Source: Sisyra terminalis
Lineage: Eukaryota; Arthropoda; Insecta; Neuroptera; Sisyridae
Assembly (NCBI GenBank): GCA_958496175.1
Contig: OY292276.1
Span: 14,154,001 to 14,218,000 of the forward strand
DNA: 64,000 nt
Reading direction: 5' to 3'
Shown: one piece after another, positions 33,916-46,494 of the stretch
Position numbering within the stretch: position 1 is the first letter of the stretch
Layout: each line of letters begins with the position of its first letter
Program-made: the position numbers and the translations under genes
The notes under the pieces: generated by a model
Databases searched by the model: none
What the model was told of the DNA's origin: nothing
What the model saw: only the letters and a program-made list of their open reading frames with translations

Positions 33916-36155
33916 ACATCCTTAAAAAAAGAAGTCGAGAATTATGACTGTAAGAAAAATGACCGCAAATCATAAACATTATTAATTTACATATTGCGCT
34001 TCTTAAGTTTCTTAAGTTCTTAAAGCGGATTATAAAAAACAATAAAAAAAATGGAACAGAAATTTTTAAAAAGCCATTTTAATTGATAAAAATTGTTATA
34101 ATTCAATTTCATTCAAATTAATTTTATGATATATCGCAGAAAAAATGTTATTCTTCTTGTTCTTCTTAGATCTTGTTGATATTAAAAGCCGTGCAATTTT
34201 AAGAAAAACCATTCAATAAATAATGAAAGTGTAATAATAGCAAAATAGTCAAATGCAAGGTAGTTTTATTAAAGCATATAATTTTAGTTTTGCCCTTTTA
34301 AAAATAAGGTATATTTTGAAAATATAGGTACCTTAAATTTCATATTAGCTAAACACAATAGAAAGAAGGAAAAAATATAATTTATTTTTAAATATTGAAA
34401 TTTTAGCTGCCATTTAGTAAAACACTAACGTCTCAACTTCTAAATTAAGCCAAGACAATTTTCTGACCTACGATAAAAAAATAATGAGGAAATTTACCGG
34501 TTTTTCACAGAATATTTGACGTATGCAATGCTATTCAGTGTAAAAATGATTAAAATTCTCAATGTTATTATAATTGACTATTTAATTCCATTCCGCTCAT
34601 TCACGCATATAAACCCATTCTTAGATAAATAAATTTTTAAATTCTCTCATAAGTAATAATTATTTTGTCTTACCTCATAATCAATTTATGAAAATACAGT
34701 TATGCCTTAATTTTTTCCACTGAAATGAGATGTTTAATAATCATAAACATTACGAGATATTTGTATGCTTACATAAAGAATGACCAAATTCAAAAGATTC
34801 ATTTCATTCAATGTGTATTCCAACTGTACCTTTATAGTTTTATTCATTGAAATTATTGGAATAGAAGAAACTTTTTTTTTTTGACGGTTTTAATGTATAT
34901 ATTAACAAATTATGGTTTGGTTTTATTCATTTGTGAAAATTAATTTGTTAAAGAAACCAAGAAATCAATTTATGTCACTGGGTATCATATCAATTGTTCT
35001 ATGTGAAAAAATTTGCAAACCACATTTGCGTGGATTTTCTTTTAATTTTTAAATTAACTGTTGGAGGATGTTTTTTTTTTCTGTGAATTTCTGTGTATTA
35101 CGAATTAGTCGTGTCGTGTTGGGTGGGAAGATACTGTTAATCTTGAAATATTTCGAATACCTGAAAGAGCTGATTTATGTTTTTATTTGGTGATACAGCT
35201 CTATTGAATAGTTTGTATAGCTATTGTTGACAGCTTTAAAGTTGCAGTCGAGCTACATTGACTACGTTTGATTCCTCCACGCGAACGCTTGAATACACAA
35301 TATGGATACACAGATTCGCTGAGCTATTGTGCTATAAAGTTAGTACGAATCAGTCTGTGTACGTTTTCTGAATTTGCAGAAAACTTTTATTTTATTTACA
35401 ACTTCCAAAGCGTCAAACAACCTTTTGCTACATATATGGCGTTCATATAACTATAAAAAGCACGGATGTTCTTTTATATGCAAAATAAAAGAAATTGTCC
35501 ATATTTTTAAATTAAAAATTTATTTCCAACATCCTTCACGTCGTATTTCTCATAAAAATTTAGAACCTTAATTTAATAATAAAATGAGATTTGGCAGAAT
35601 CTAAAAATATCCAAGATATATTTTTTTCTTTCATAAATTACCTGAAAGTTCTTATTGAGCTTTGAAAGTTAAACCTCAATTAATATAATTTTCATAGATA
35701 CTTTAACACCCCTAATTTATTATAAATACACTAATCTTGGCCACTCTTGTCATTCATTTAAAAGCACTACTATTGTATAAAAAAGGGCTTTAAAGCTTTA
35801 TGTTGTTAAGAAACTCTCGTTTAATAATTCACAATTGTAAGATAAAAAAAAAATAGTGCTTCTAATAAAAATCATTACAACAAATTATTTCACATTTACG
35901 CCACATGATTCGAAGATCAAAAAATGTACACGGTTTTAGACTTTTACGTCTGTAAATACATTTGAAAAGCGAAAAGTTTCAATTAAATCAAATTTAAAGG
36001 CTAAAGGCACCAAAAGGAAAGATTTTTCAAAGATTTTCTTTGCAGAAAAAAGGATCAAAGAAAAAATAAAGAAGTTATGTTAAGCTACAATTTATGAAAG
36101 CATAGCCTAAGGTGTTTCCATATATGTTTTAGAAGGGTAAGAAGATATAAAACAC
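33916..36155. other. Non-coding stretch
   Basis: AT-rich. Short frames (e.g. 35,268-35,571) have no recognisable domain. No repeat with ends was found. Confidence 0.45.
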
Positions 36156-36157
36156 TA

Positions 36158-36846
36158 TTAGGTATACTGGAAAGTAATTTCGTTTTTCTTAAGATCCAAT
36201 TAAAATAACACAAAATTTAGTAACAACTTTTGATTTTAAATCAATGATATAATCAGTCTCAATAGTATCAATGTTTTGGCATCTCAGGCGAAAATTTTTA
36301 ATGCCAAATTAGTAAAAAACATCTGTTTACTAAAAACATATTTATATAAACATATATTGTGTATTTGGGTATTTGATTAATCGATTAAGGTTGATTCGGA
36401 TTATATGATAGCTCTTCAATTTTCTGGCATACGTTTGGCACTATTTCCTCCCTTAACTTCTTATTGGGTAAATTTTTGCCATTTTTCGTTGGTATTAGTT
36501 GGAGAAATGAAAATTATCTAATTTGAACTTAACAAAACTTATTTGGCATTAATGAACATCTAATGCACTTAGATAAACATAGAAAATGTTTTTAATAGCA
36601 TCTTTACGTTGCTCCCCTGTGAAACTCGAAGAGCATACAATACCGAATTTGTATTCCTTTGGGTGTTTGGTCTAACCACTTCAATATAGATTTCGGAATT
36701 AAAAATATTTTGTAATTTTACAAAAGTTATTTCGTCACTCTAATTATAATATGACTTTAGTACCACTTTGAAATAACTTATAATCAGATAATTGGCAATT
36801 GAATGACTTTAGTCTTAAAAACAAAATTATTTTCTGGTACACCTAA
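36158..36846 (-). mobile_element. Internally deleted mariner element, 689 bp, TA target duplication
   Basis: Terminal repeats are TTAGGTATACTGGAAAGTAA on the left and, read inward on the minus strand, TTAGGTGTACCAGAAAATAA on the right. TA flanks both ends (36,156-36,157 and 36,847-36,848). Minus-strand frames at about 36,640-36,440 read EFHRGA, RKDAIKNIFYVYLSALDVH, CQISFVKFKLDNFHF. This is the N-terminal helix-turn-helix region of mariner transposases, where ..CQxWFxKFRSGDF.. is typical; the tryptophan is Ser here. The catalytic domain is absent and stops interrupt the frame. Non-autonomous and dead. Confidence 0.75.
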
Positions 36847-36848
36847 TA

Positions 36849-39280
36849 TATATGGAAGGTAGCATTATAAAGAATGGAAACTGAGATTCTAGGAAAACGA
36901 GAAAGTTTATATCTGGAAAGCTGTGAAATTTGATCCTATGGATTCACTAGAATTGCTTTAAATCTGAAAACTTTTAAAATATATCCAATTCCTGATAACT
37001 ATTTTACTGTATAATTCTAGAAAAATAAAAGTCTCAGATATTTTTGAGTTCTGAATAACTTCTTCAATGCCCATGCAAATAACGAGAATTGTGAAAAGAT
37101 ACCTTAAGCAGTAAAGCATAAAAACCAAAACTATGCTATAATGTTTACTTCCTATATTATAATTTTAAGGCTTTTAAGGCAAAACTTTAAGCGGAATCAA
37201 CAAGAACATAGCAATGGAATTTCCTTTTAAACTGTAGTAAAATAAATTAGAATGAAAATCATTTTTAAACTTTAAAAGAATAATCACAGCTTTACACACA
37301 TTGGTAATTAGCCACATCAAATATATCAATTTTTGATCAAAATTTAAACATTAGCAATATTGTGGAGCAGTAAAAAGTTAGTTGAAGCTTAAAATTTTAA
37401 GCTTAGTTTTACAGCCATAAAATAAAGTTACAAATACTTTGATAATAGTGAATCTTTGTTAAATAAATGGTCAAGATATTTAAAAATGTTGATATTTTGG
37501 TCGAGTAAATGAAAAACCAAAAACTGGAATTAAATTGACAATTCAAACTCTAAAAAACCCATAGAATAGGCATGATCAAGGTTTTTTACCGGTAATTTAA
37601 GAAAATCTGTGTACAATTAAAATAATGGGAAACATTTAAGAACATAAGTCTAAAAAGAATCAGAAACTGAAAGTCTTTCCTAAAATAAGAACTTAATCAA
37701 AAGTTTTGTGGTTTTCAAGCTCAAATCCTATTAAACTTTGTAATTTCCCTTCAGTTTCAAACCACAGAAAACTTTATAGTCTTTTTGTAGTCAAAATAAG
37801 CTTCGAAATGTCTTCCCGATTATTTGTTGAAAAAAAAGCATAAGTCATATTTTTTAACGGCAGAAATATTAAGGTAGATCCAAGAAGTTATTAATTATAT
37901 TATTTTTATTTTTACAATACATTATCATCGGAAATGAAACTAATAATTAATTATAATAAGTTTGCCATAATCAATCAAATACATTCCAATATTATAGTGC
38001 AGAAGCTCGGTATGTTGACTGCTAGAATTCGAATTCCATTGAATCTACCTTTGTCTTGATAATTAGTTGAATTAAATAATTACAAGCTTGTTAAAGAAAT
38101 GAATCCAATGTCATAACATGAACTCTAGCGATGCATAACTTCTGTCTACAATAACTTTAATTACAGCCGAAGATATTCAAAACCAGAATTAAAAAATTGC
38201 ATTCGTCTTGTTTTAATTCACTCATAGTCGCAACATATAACAAATTATAGAAATTTGTTACCATCGCAATTGTATTACATTCTAGTTTGGGCGTTGAAAA
38301 ATGAATGGAAAAAAAATCATGGAAATGAAATGCATAGTATGAAAAAGATTGCAATGAATAATTATTTATTTCTTCCATATAAAATTACTATAGGTATGTA
38401 TATTCGCGGTAACCATCACTTCCTGAACTTGGCTTAAAATCTTTTTTCTTGTCATTAATGTGCTCAAAAAATGAACACCTAGAGGAAAGTAGGAAGTCAT
38501 TTCCTTTCAAATCATTAATATTACTTTAAATTAATTTATCTGAAATCGCAGAAGAACAAAAAATAGACGGGAAACAAAGAACGTTCATTTTCAAGTTAAG
38601 TGAACTGTTAAACTTGCAAGCTTTTTCATTGCAGGTTTTGTATCTTTTGGGAATCCACTTGAGAATACTGTTGGTGGAAACCTATTAGGGTTAACGTTTG
38701 TTGAAATATGAATAAACAAGCACATTAGATTTTTTCCTTTGATGTATCACAGAATTTTCTACTACACATGTGGGGAAACTCTTAAACGCTTTACAATCTA
38801 TCAACCTGTAATTTGATATTATTTTGAACATGGATTTTCAAAAAAAGGGCTGCGTTTCTTTTTTTACGGTTGTGATGCTTCAAAATGAAATTCTTTGAGT
38901 ATTTAAGGATATAAACGGGGGAGAGTTTTACATATAAAATACTTCACATTTTTTTGAATGTCGTTAGGTTTTCAATTATTGAACTATTTATGTTACTATT
39001 TATAACAACTGGTGCATTTTTAATTCCAAATATACAGGATAAAGTATAAACTACAAGTAGTAAATGATATCAAATAAAAATAGTATCCTTACCAGTGGAA
39101 CTTTTTGGTATGGGTCAACTCAACTACAAAATCCAATAGAAAATACCCAACGACTATCAAATGGGAAAAAGGCGAGAACAGTACCAAAGTTTCCTACTAA
39201 AAATTTCCGAGGCATTTGCCTTACAACAATAAAGACGAAAACTACCAGCACCCTAATAGTCAGGTAAATTTTCACATTAA
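36849..39280. other. Non-coding stretch
   Basis: No gene, RNA or bounded repeat is recognised. The overlapping short frames on both strands at 38,157-38,437 and 39,064-39,267 have no family resemblance. Confidence 0.45.
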
Positions 39281-39491
39281 CACGTGAGGTGGTTTCATCC
39301 TTTGCCTAGCAAAATTTGTATTTTGGGTCACCTATACGTAGTACCGTTGTATATGTTACAGTAAAAGCGTCTACTCCCCAAATGCATTGACTAGTCAATG
39401 TACACATTGTTTATTTCGCGAATGAAATTTCCGCGCATAGGTGACCCAAACTGAAGATTTTGCTAGGCAAAGGATTAACCTACCTCACATG
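39281..39491. mobile_element. 211-bp palindromic MITE
   Basis: The left arm runs CACGTGAGGTGGTTTCATCC, then TTTGCCTAGCAAAAT and TTTGGGTCACCTAT. The right arm mirrors it (ATAGGTGACCCAAA, ATTTTGCTAGGCAAAGGATT, then CCTCACATG). Near the centre is the perfect 16-bp palindrome CATTGACTAGTCAATG. No convincing target duplication was seen, so the superfamily is open. No coding capacity. Confidence 0.75.
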
Positions 39492-41467
39492 TTTTGTGGA
39501 AATACGGAGCTCTAAATGAATGGGAATATGAAGAACTAGGGTTTTAAAGAACTGGGGATATTAAACTTTGGAAGTGAAATAATTGAAAAGCACTTGTAGT
39601 ACATCGATTTTTATTCCACCCAGCTACTTGATCTTAACTAGGGGAAGTAGGGACCAGAAAAACACAGTAAGCCCTGAAGTAGTGATGAGGGTCAACTTAC
39701 CTCATCCTGGTAATTTAAACTTCATAAAAAACTACTTTCAAGTCTTTAATTCACTACTTTTTTCCCATTTTTCTACATTTTGGATAAATAAATTTATATT
39801 CAGTATTCATTATACAACAAAAAGAAATAGTTGGTTACTTTTTCTGTCAAAATGGAAATCAAAAGTTCAGCACTAGAAGCGATTATTCTGGTCATACCTG
39901 GTTATATCCCTACAAGAAATATTATGTTATCCAAAGTTATATAATTTAGTTAGAAAATTTTTATTTTTTTCGATATTATTTTGCTCAGGAGTATTGATTT
40001 TCTTCAATTACATATCATTGATATCACACCAAAAGGAACTTAAATAAAATTTATAAGAATTTTTTTTGAATTTAGAGAAAAATGTGACCAGAAGATGGAT
40101 AGAATTTTAAATTTGATGTTTTCGTTTTATCACAGATTACTTGTTAGATACTTTTCTTGTTTACTGATGTTACCTAGGTCAGATATACATGTAATTTTTA
40201 AAGTATTTAATTGTAGCTTAAGAGTACCATTGTTTGGATTAAAATATAATTAAATGTGCCATAAGGGAAGGGAAATGTAAATAAAATCTTACATATCATA
40301 TTACTTGATTTAAAAAGGATCTTTTACATCAAATTAATGAGTGTTATTTTAAAAGTCACTTTACATATTAACGAAAAAGTTTCCATTTTTTTTCATTAAA
40401 ATGGCGCTGCTATTGATAAATTTATCTGCCTTGTGAAATCACCAAAATAAATAAATAAAAGTCTAAAGCACATTTAACGTTGGAAAAATTAGCATAATAA
40501 TATGCAAATATGATTCCGGTTGAAGTTCCATTAAAATACAAGCTAGGCGCCAGTCAAAGCATTCTCTTAAAATATATTTATTTTAATTTATACTTATGTG
40601 AAAATATAAATAAAAATGTATCACCATTGGAATAACAAAATAAAGAAATACTTCCTGCTTGTAATTTAACATCGGTCATGATTACAATGAGATGAGGAGT
40701 TGAATGTTTCACACGAAATAAAATTGGCATTTAACGCATCATTTTTTATGATACACATTTGCTTCTGAACTCATTTTGTTGAACAGAAGTTGTGAAAGAT
40801 GGAAATAAAATGAAATGTGCAAGAGGTGACAGTTCTCGTACAAGAATTAGAAGCTTAATCTGTATTTGTAAATCTATCACATTGAATGCATGCCGGTTGG
40901 ATTGGAATAATCTGGCGTGGTTAATGAGATGAAATGCTTTTACGCTATGTGGAACGGTAAAATTTTATCGTTATCTGATTAAGAGAATTGGTACTCGGAT
41001 AGTATTCGAAAACGAACGAAATTATTCTTATCTTTGAAAAAAAAAATGCCTCTCGAGTAGGTGGTAATGAATGAAAAATTCTACGTATTTATAATACTTG
41101 AAATATTTACGAAAAGAATCGAGAGCATTTCATATTTTGCTGAATAAATTGAAATTTTTTGTATTTTGTTCTACTTGAGGGAACCACTTGGCAATGGATC
41201 TGTTAGTTAAATGAAAATTAAACAACCTACTTCAAATTCATTTAGTATGGCTTTTTAACAGTTAAAAACTAAATTACGTCATATAGTAAAACTAATTGAA
41301 CCAAATGATAATTCATTTCGTTGTAAGCACATAACAATTAATATGACGTTCAATAAATAAAAAATCTTAACCCGTGAAACGTTCAAAAGTAGAAGGTTTG
41401 CAGATTAATTTTTATGCATCGAATTGCTTTTTCAAGTATAAACTTACACCGTACAACGAACAGTAGC
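39492..41467. other. Non-coding stretch, repeat-poor after ~40.4 kb
   Basis: A 97-codon plus-strand frame at 39,583-39,876 has no recognisable domain. From about 40,440 the sequence is complex and free of recognised repeats, leading to the CRE-like site and small ORF that follow. Confidence 0.4.
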
Positions 41468-41475
41468 TGACGTCA
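41468..41475. promoter_or_regulatory. CRE palindrome TGACGTCA
   Basis: A perfect cAMP-response-element octamer, the binding site of CREB/ATF-type bZIP factors. It lies 103 bp upstream of a small signal-peptide-like ORF, with an AT-rich TATA-like CTATATAC at about 41,541-41,548 between them. An 8-mer is expected now and then by chance in 64 kb. Confidence 0.25.
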
Positions 41476-41577
41476 TTAAAACAACAAAAACCAGTGTAAT
41501 TAAATATTGCATTGTCATCATTATTTTGAGTCAATAATATCTATATACTTTCTCGAATTCATATTAATTTTTCAATA

Positions 41578-41658
41578 ATGCCAACAACAATGTATATGAG
41601 ATTTATTTTAACTGTTAATTTTTTCCTGACAACTGCATTGGCCCACCCAGGAAGTTGA
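41578..41658 (+). CDS. Candidate 26-codon signal-peptide-like ORF
   Basis: From ATG at 41,578 (or the in-frame ATGs at 41,590 and 41,596) the frame reads through MRFILTVNFFLTTALAHPGS to a stop. A positively charged start, a hydrophobic core of about a dozen residues and an ALA-H cleavage-type ending make a convincing secretory signal peptide. A bare signal peptide cannot be a finished product. It might be the first coding exon of a small secreted protein with a splice donor near the stop (none strong is visible), or chance. It is preceded by a CRE and a TATA-like tract in repeat-poor DNA. No relative can be named. Confidence 0.2.
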   Translation: MPTTMYMRFILTVNFFLTTALAHPGS

Positions 41659-42017
41659 CAAGCAGCGAAACTCAAAGAAGATGGTTAAACCGTCAGAGAA
41701 ATTACCATGTTTTTTTCTCCACGTAATTTATTGCTGTTGCATCTTGAAATTTTAAGACAAAAAAAGATTCTTAGATTGTTTTAAAGAAAGAACAATCTAA
41801 AGAGACGAGAGAATTAGGTGTTACCGTACGTAATCCCGGTGGTATTTTCAACCATAAAATTTTCGCTTAGAAGGAAAAACTTAAATTCTTGCCTCCAATT
41901 AATTTAGAGAGGGTAGCAAGTATAATTTCGTATTAAAAGTTCAATCAAATCCAGTTTACTCGTAAGTTATTCGATTAACACAGATTTTCTTCACGTAAAG
42001 CCCAGGTATGGGTCTCA

Positions 42018-43050
42018 GATAGGAACTGCGATTACGATATATCGGGACACCGAATAACGGTATTTTGAGCTATAACTACAATTTTGTAAAACCGATATTC
42101 AAAAATATATATACCGTTTTTAGTTTTTAATTTACTTGAAATTTTTAAAATTATTTCCACTATATTGTAAGGGATCGCTATCATAGCAGAATAGTATACA
42201 TTTTTGCTTCTATGTTGCCCTAACGAGTGCAATAATTAAACTGCTAATACAAAGTTGAAATAAAAAAATATCTTTACATAAATAAAATGATTTTAAAAAT
42301 CAAAAAAAAAGAGACTAATCATAATTTGATCAAGTTTATAGTAAATTTTCTTTACGTTTATTTCCCAGAACCAATACATTTTTAGAAGAATTCGGTAGAG
42401 TTATCGAAGATGGTGATGACACTTGTGTTGATAGTGAAAAAAATTGCCTCATGAACGAAAATTAGAGTTATCGAAAACTAAGAAAATGTCAACAAACCAA
42501 AATACTTTACAGAAATCAGTTATATCCAAAGCCATCCGACGAATATTCAATTTATTCGGAGATGATGGATTTAGAAATAAATGCTTGAAAAAAGTATATT
42601 ACGCAATGCTAACAATACCACCAACTTGTGTAGATCCAGAAGTAGCGTTTTCGAAAACGTAAATTTTGCACAAAATTACGTTCCATGCTTAATGACAGAA
42701 TAATTGATGCATTGTATTATTAAGATCATAATTCAAAAAATTGTAGTAGTACCATAGACTGAATAGTGATAATTACACTTTTTAGAGCTTTAAATACATA
42801 GGATGTTCGTTATTACTTTACTTTATTGTGATTCTTTTTATATTGTTATAATTTATTAGTAACAAATGTTTTTTTTATATTCACTCTTACTAGTTAATCT
42901 GAAAATAAAGAAAGAAACACCTGTATTTTCTTTCTTTTTGCAAAATTCCTACTACCAGTATTAAAACCGAACTTCCGGCATTAAGGTCTAAAAAATACCG
43001 AATACCGGTATTGAACTTTTGCCCCGGTATTGCAATCCCAAATTACAGAG
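42018..43050 (+). mobile_element. hAT element with eroded transposase
   Basis: The right end (TACCGGTATTGAACTTTTGC, then CCCGGTATTGCAATCCC, ending about 43,048) resembles known hAT ends beginning, in reverse, GGGATTGCAATACCGG. A degraded counterpart lies at about 42,025-42,065 (CTGCGATTACGATATATCGG, then GACACCGAATAACGGTATTT). Between them lies the hAT dimerisation-domain remnant described separately. No clear 8-bp duplication is visible, so the left limit is approximate. Confidence 0.55.
42370..42740 (+). pseudogene. hAT transposase C-terminal remnant (dimerisation region)
   Basis: One frame reads LKKVYYAMLTIPPTCVDPEV, then AFSKT. Another continues FCTKLRSMLNDRIIDALYY. hAT transposases end with a block like 'L..A.a.L.iPptSv.sERaFS.ag......R..L...t...L..L', used for dimerisation. 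The order and spacing agree. ERAFS reads EVAFS. A frameshift just after AFSKT and missing upstream catalytic regions show this is a dead fragment. It sits inside the element bounded by CCGGTATT-type ends. Confidence 0.7.
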
Positions 43051-43374
43051 GATCAATTTGATCATCAAGGGAAGCAATTTAAAACAATTTTTTCCAGAAT
43101 TATAAACTATACATACTGATAAAGAGTATTATAATTTTAGTTTTATGCTTAGATGAGATGTAATACCAAAAAGAGTGGGAAACATTGGTATTACAAAATA
43201 AGCATTTTTTTTTCAAATCAGTGAAGAATTTTACTCGTAATTGGTAAAAGTAATCAACATTCATATTTTCAATGATAAGTTAATTAATGCATTTAATAAT
43301 CGCGATGGGAATAAATATTTAGCAATAGTTGAATATCCCATGTAAATTGTGGACGTTCTTGTTAGTATAGGGGC

Positions 43375-43570
43375 TACAATAAGACCGGAATAAAAGACCG
43401 GAATATAGGAGAAAGAAGAAGAATATTTTTGCTTCAAAATCTCAGAGATTAACTAAGTTGTATTTCACTAAAACTTTCCAGAGCTGCGATCCATAAGATT
43501 AGGATTGCCATGATGATAGCGACAAACCTCAGAAATGACACAACACCTTTCGAAGAATACGTTTGCAAAG
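43375..43570 (+). pseudogene. RTE-like LINE relic, extreme C-terminus
   Basis: Frames read NLRD, then LSCISLKLSRAAIHKIRIAM, then MIATNLRND. This is the terminal block '..LFRAAxxKVRIAMMIANLR..' of the same LINE class as 33,119-33,915. Upstream, RPEYRRKKK may be its basic 'GRRR' stretch. Only the last ~60 codons remain. The preceding 2 kb shows no more of it. Confidence 0.65.
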
Positions 43571-46006
43571 GTCAAATCTGGTTCATAATTGCATACATAT
43601 CGTAAGCAGTCGAAATTAATACAACAAAAAATAATAAAACCCAGTTTATCGATGGATAATTCTATTTAAATGTAACTAATCAATAGTATTTTTCACTTTA
43701 TTATCTTTAAACTGGTATTCTTTATAAAAATGAAGAGAAGCAAATACTTTTAGAACATTTGTATCCATCTTTCTTAGATTATAGTTTCATAATTTTTTTC
43801 TATTGTTTATTCTATCTAAAATTTTATCAATAAATATCAACAAAATAAATTTAAACTTTCTCTGTTTGATACCTAATACAACAATATTGTTGGTTCCCCA
43901 TAAATAAAAGAAATTCCGAATTATTCAACATTTTTTGTTTCCAAAACTTTCTAACGACTTATTGTGGTTATTCATTGGTGTGTATATTCTCCCAATAGAT
44001 GCAAAAAAATCATCTTACTAACATTTTAATTACCTTCCTTTGAGCAAAATTATCTCGTACAAGGATCAAATGTCTAAGGTAAATGTACAATTGTTACTAC
44101 AACTTTACAAAGTGATCAATAATCAATGAATGGATTAATTGCTTTGGTTCTCCTTTTTAAGCAACCTTCTCAAAATAAATGATAAATTCAACGGTTTTTT
44201 AAAAGTTGGTGCATTATTTTTTCTGGTATTTAATCTTAAATTTCTTAAGACATTAAACTAAAAGAAAACAACTAAAAAAAGTTTTACTTTTATGATAATA
44301 AATGTTTTAATGCTTCACTAAAAAGATTTACTTCAAACTAGAGTAAGAGAATAAGTCGGAATTTTATCGATTTTAAGTGAAAATGCAAGTTTATTTTATA
44401 CATAACTAAAACAAAATTAAATGTTAAAATATTCTACTTTCGATTTTAAAATCAAGTGGATTTTTTTTCTCATATTTTTTTTTTTTTATTATAATTTATG
44501 CATTCGTCACGGATGGTTGTCGAAGTTCACTGACTGACTAACCAAAGTAAAATGATCATTGATGAGCCTCTAATATGTATATAATTTCAAAACTTTTATT
44601 TTAATTCCAAGATTATTTAAATCTTTTCATATCATATTGTTGCATATTACACAAAAGTATTTGATGACTATTTAACAAGGCAGAGAACATTAAATATTAA
44701 ATCATTGAAGGTAATTAATTTGCATCCATTTAAATTTATAATATATGCCCAACGATGATTTAAATAATTAAGTTCATTTATAAAAAATATAAAATTATTA
44801 CACGAACATAATTAAAGGAATATAATGTTGCGTTTGGCGTTGATTTAAGATGTAATAATGATTGAGGTAATTTATTATGGATCAGCATTGGAGTTGCAAA
44901 ATAGGTTGAGCGGGAGTACCAGGATAATGGCGTCTTTGGGTTTCATGGAGCTCATAGACCACAAGAGGTGCATTAAGAATGCATTACCTAGATGGGACAC
45001 CACATCACATGGTGGTACAATATCCATTAGCAGGGAGACCAAATCATAATATGCCCTTGTTAAGTATAGTGTTTACGGAGGTCCAATTACACCGGTCAAT
45101 AGGAACTTGTCACGCAATCTGTGCTTTGTATATCACGTAACAACACAACCACGTGTTGTCATTTTGAACACATCATGATTAAAACTGTACGTGGCACGCA
45201 AAGTAATTCGACTGTCATTAAAAGCGATTCGATTTCGAAAAATATTCGATAAGCAATAAGCTTTGCTACTCAAGAAACATAGACTTTCATCAGCTCTTCT
45301 AGTTTCACTCAAACCAACAAAAAGAATATATAATTGTTATATTCGACTTTTAAAATATAAGAGAATAAATTTATTATCAAATTTTCATTTTGTAGAACAA
45401 TTTTAAAAAAAAGAAGTTCTGCATTTCAATGCTCAATTACAGAAATGTAAAACCGGATATTCACCATTTGATGTTCAAAAATGGTGTTTTTATGATTTTT
45501 GTACGTACGTGAAATTAATAATATACCATAAAAATTCCACAATTGTACAAATTATAAAATATTCCAGGAGAAACATTAACGAAATATCAAGGATAAAATT
45601 TAAAGCAAAATTCGAAATGTAATTAGACGAACGAAATGATAGATTTAAACATATACTTTATTTCAATTAGTTACATGTAAAAACACGAGTTAGTATCTGG
45701 AGACCATTACTAACTCTTTAATTCTTAGGTACGATTAATAAATTATTGTTGAATTCTTTTTTCGCTCATGTAGAACAATTGTTACGGAACATTTAGTAAC
45801 AATGAACTTGAAATGAATGCACACCTAAGTGCTTACAATATTTAAACGTTATTCTTTTAAAAAAAAATAAGAAGTTCAAATGTATCATTTGCTTTTTGAC
45901 CTTTTGAGTTTGCAATTAAAACACTATTAATGTATGAAATTGAAAAATTGTATTTGTAGAAAAAAATTAATATAAAAAATAGGGTTTTTATTCTTTCTTT
46001 TTCCAG
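43571..46006. other. Non-coding stretch with a repeat-poor island at ~44.7-45.3 kb
   Basis: At about 44,850-45,250 the composition is complex and less AT-rich, with CACGTG (45,150-45,155) inside the inverted pair CAACAC/GTGTTG. A 63-codon plus-strand frame here (44,858-45,049) has no recognisable domain. The rest is AT-rich without recognised features. Confidence 0.4.
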
Positions 46007-46026
46007 GCCGCCAAGGGAAACTCAAG
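46007..46026 (+). other. Candidate 20-nt micro-exon
   Basis: GCCGCCAAGGGAAACTCAAG is flanked upstream by a strong 3' splice signal (TTTTTATTCTTTCTTTTTCCAG) abbreviated here as a pyrimidine run ending CCAG. Downstream is a strong 5' splice signal, AAG|GTAAACT. The insert is GC-richer than everything around it. Twenty nucleotides would shift frame between flanking exons. If the window is an intron of a large gene, a spliced micro-exon is plausible. No flanking exons are visible, so this is a candidate only. Confidence 0.3.
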
Positions 46027-46340
46027 GTAAACTAATTACAGAATGCAATGGATGCATACAAATTAGAGACTAACTTAGAAAATTCAAGTATTTGAGAAAA
46101 ATTAACGGAAAAACTATTAAGCAAGGTAAATAAATCAATTTTGGTTTTAATATTTGGAAACATATCCTTTATAATAACCCATTTTATGTAAGGTTCAATT
46201 CCAGTATAAGTAACAATAATAATAATAATATCAGAATCATGGGTTATTAATTTAACTGTATTTCCAATTTTTATAAATAAGAAGACAATTCAGGTTTTTT
46301 AAGATCGGTTTTTATATTTAATATTTTTATTATTCAATTA

Positions 46341-46376
46341 GCTACGTTTGGTTACTTATTGTAACTTCATCAGGCT
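46341..46376 (-). ncRNA. Hammerhead-like motif, left half of the palindrome
   Basis: On the minus strand: AGC, CTGATGA, A, GTTA with TAAC around a CAATAAG loop, then CAAA, CGTA, GCT. The core CUGAUGA is intact, but the conserved G12 of GAAA is C, which should abolish activity. Stem I is AGC/GCT; ACGT for stem III is retained. Confidence 0.5.
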
Positions 46377-46494
46377 TCTTGATTCAAAAAAATAAAATGT
46401 TTTCAATTTAAATTCCATAAATAAATTTATTTATTGTTAATTAAATTTATTTATTGAATTTTAATTGAAAACATTTTATTTTTGTGCATCAAGA

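Noticed and set aside
39583..39876. 97-codon plus-strand frame as a gene
   Set aside because: No recognisable domain and no flanking gene signals.
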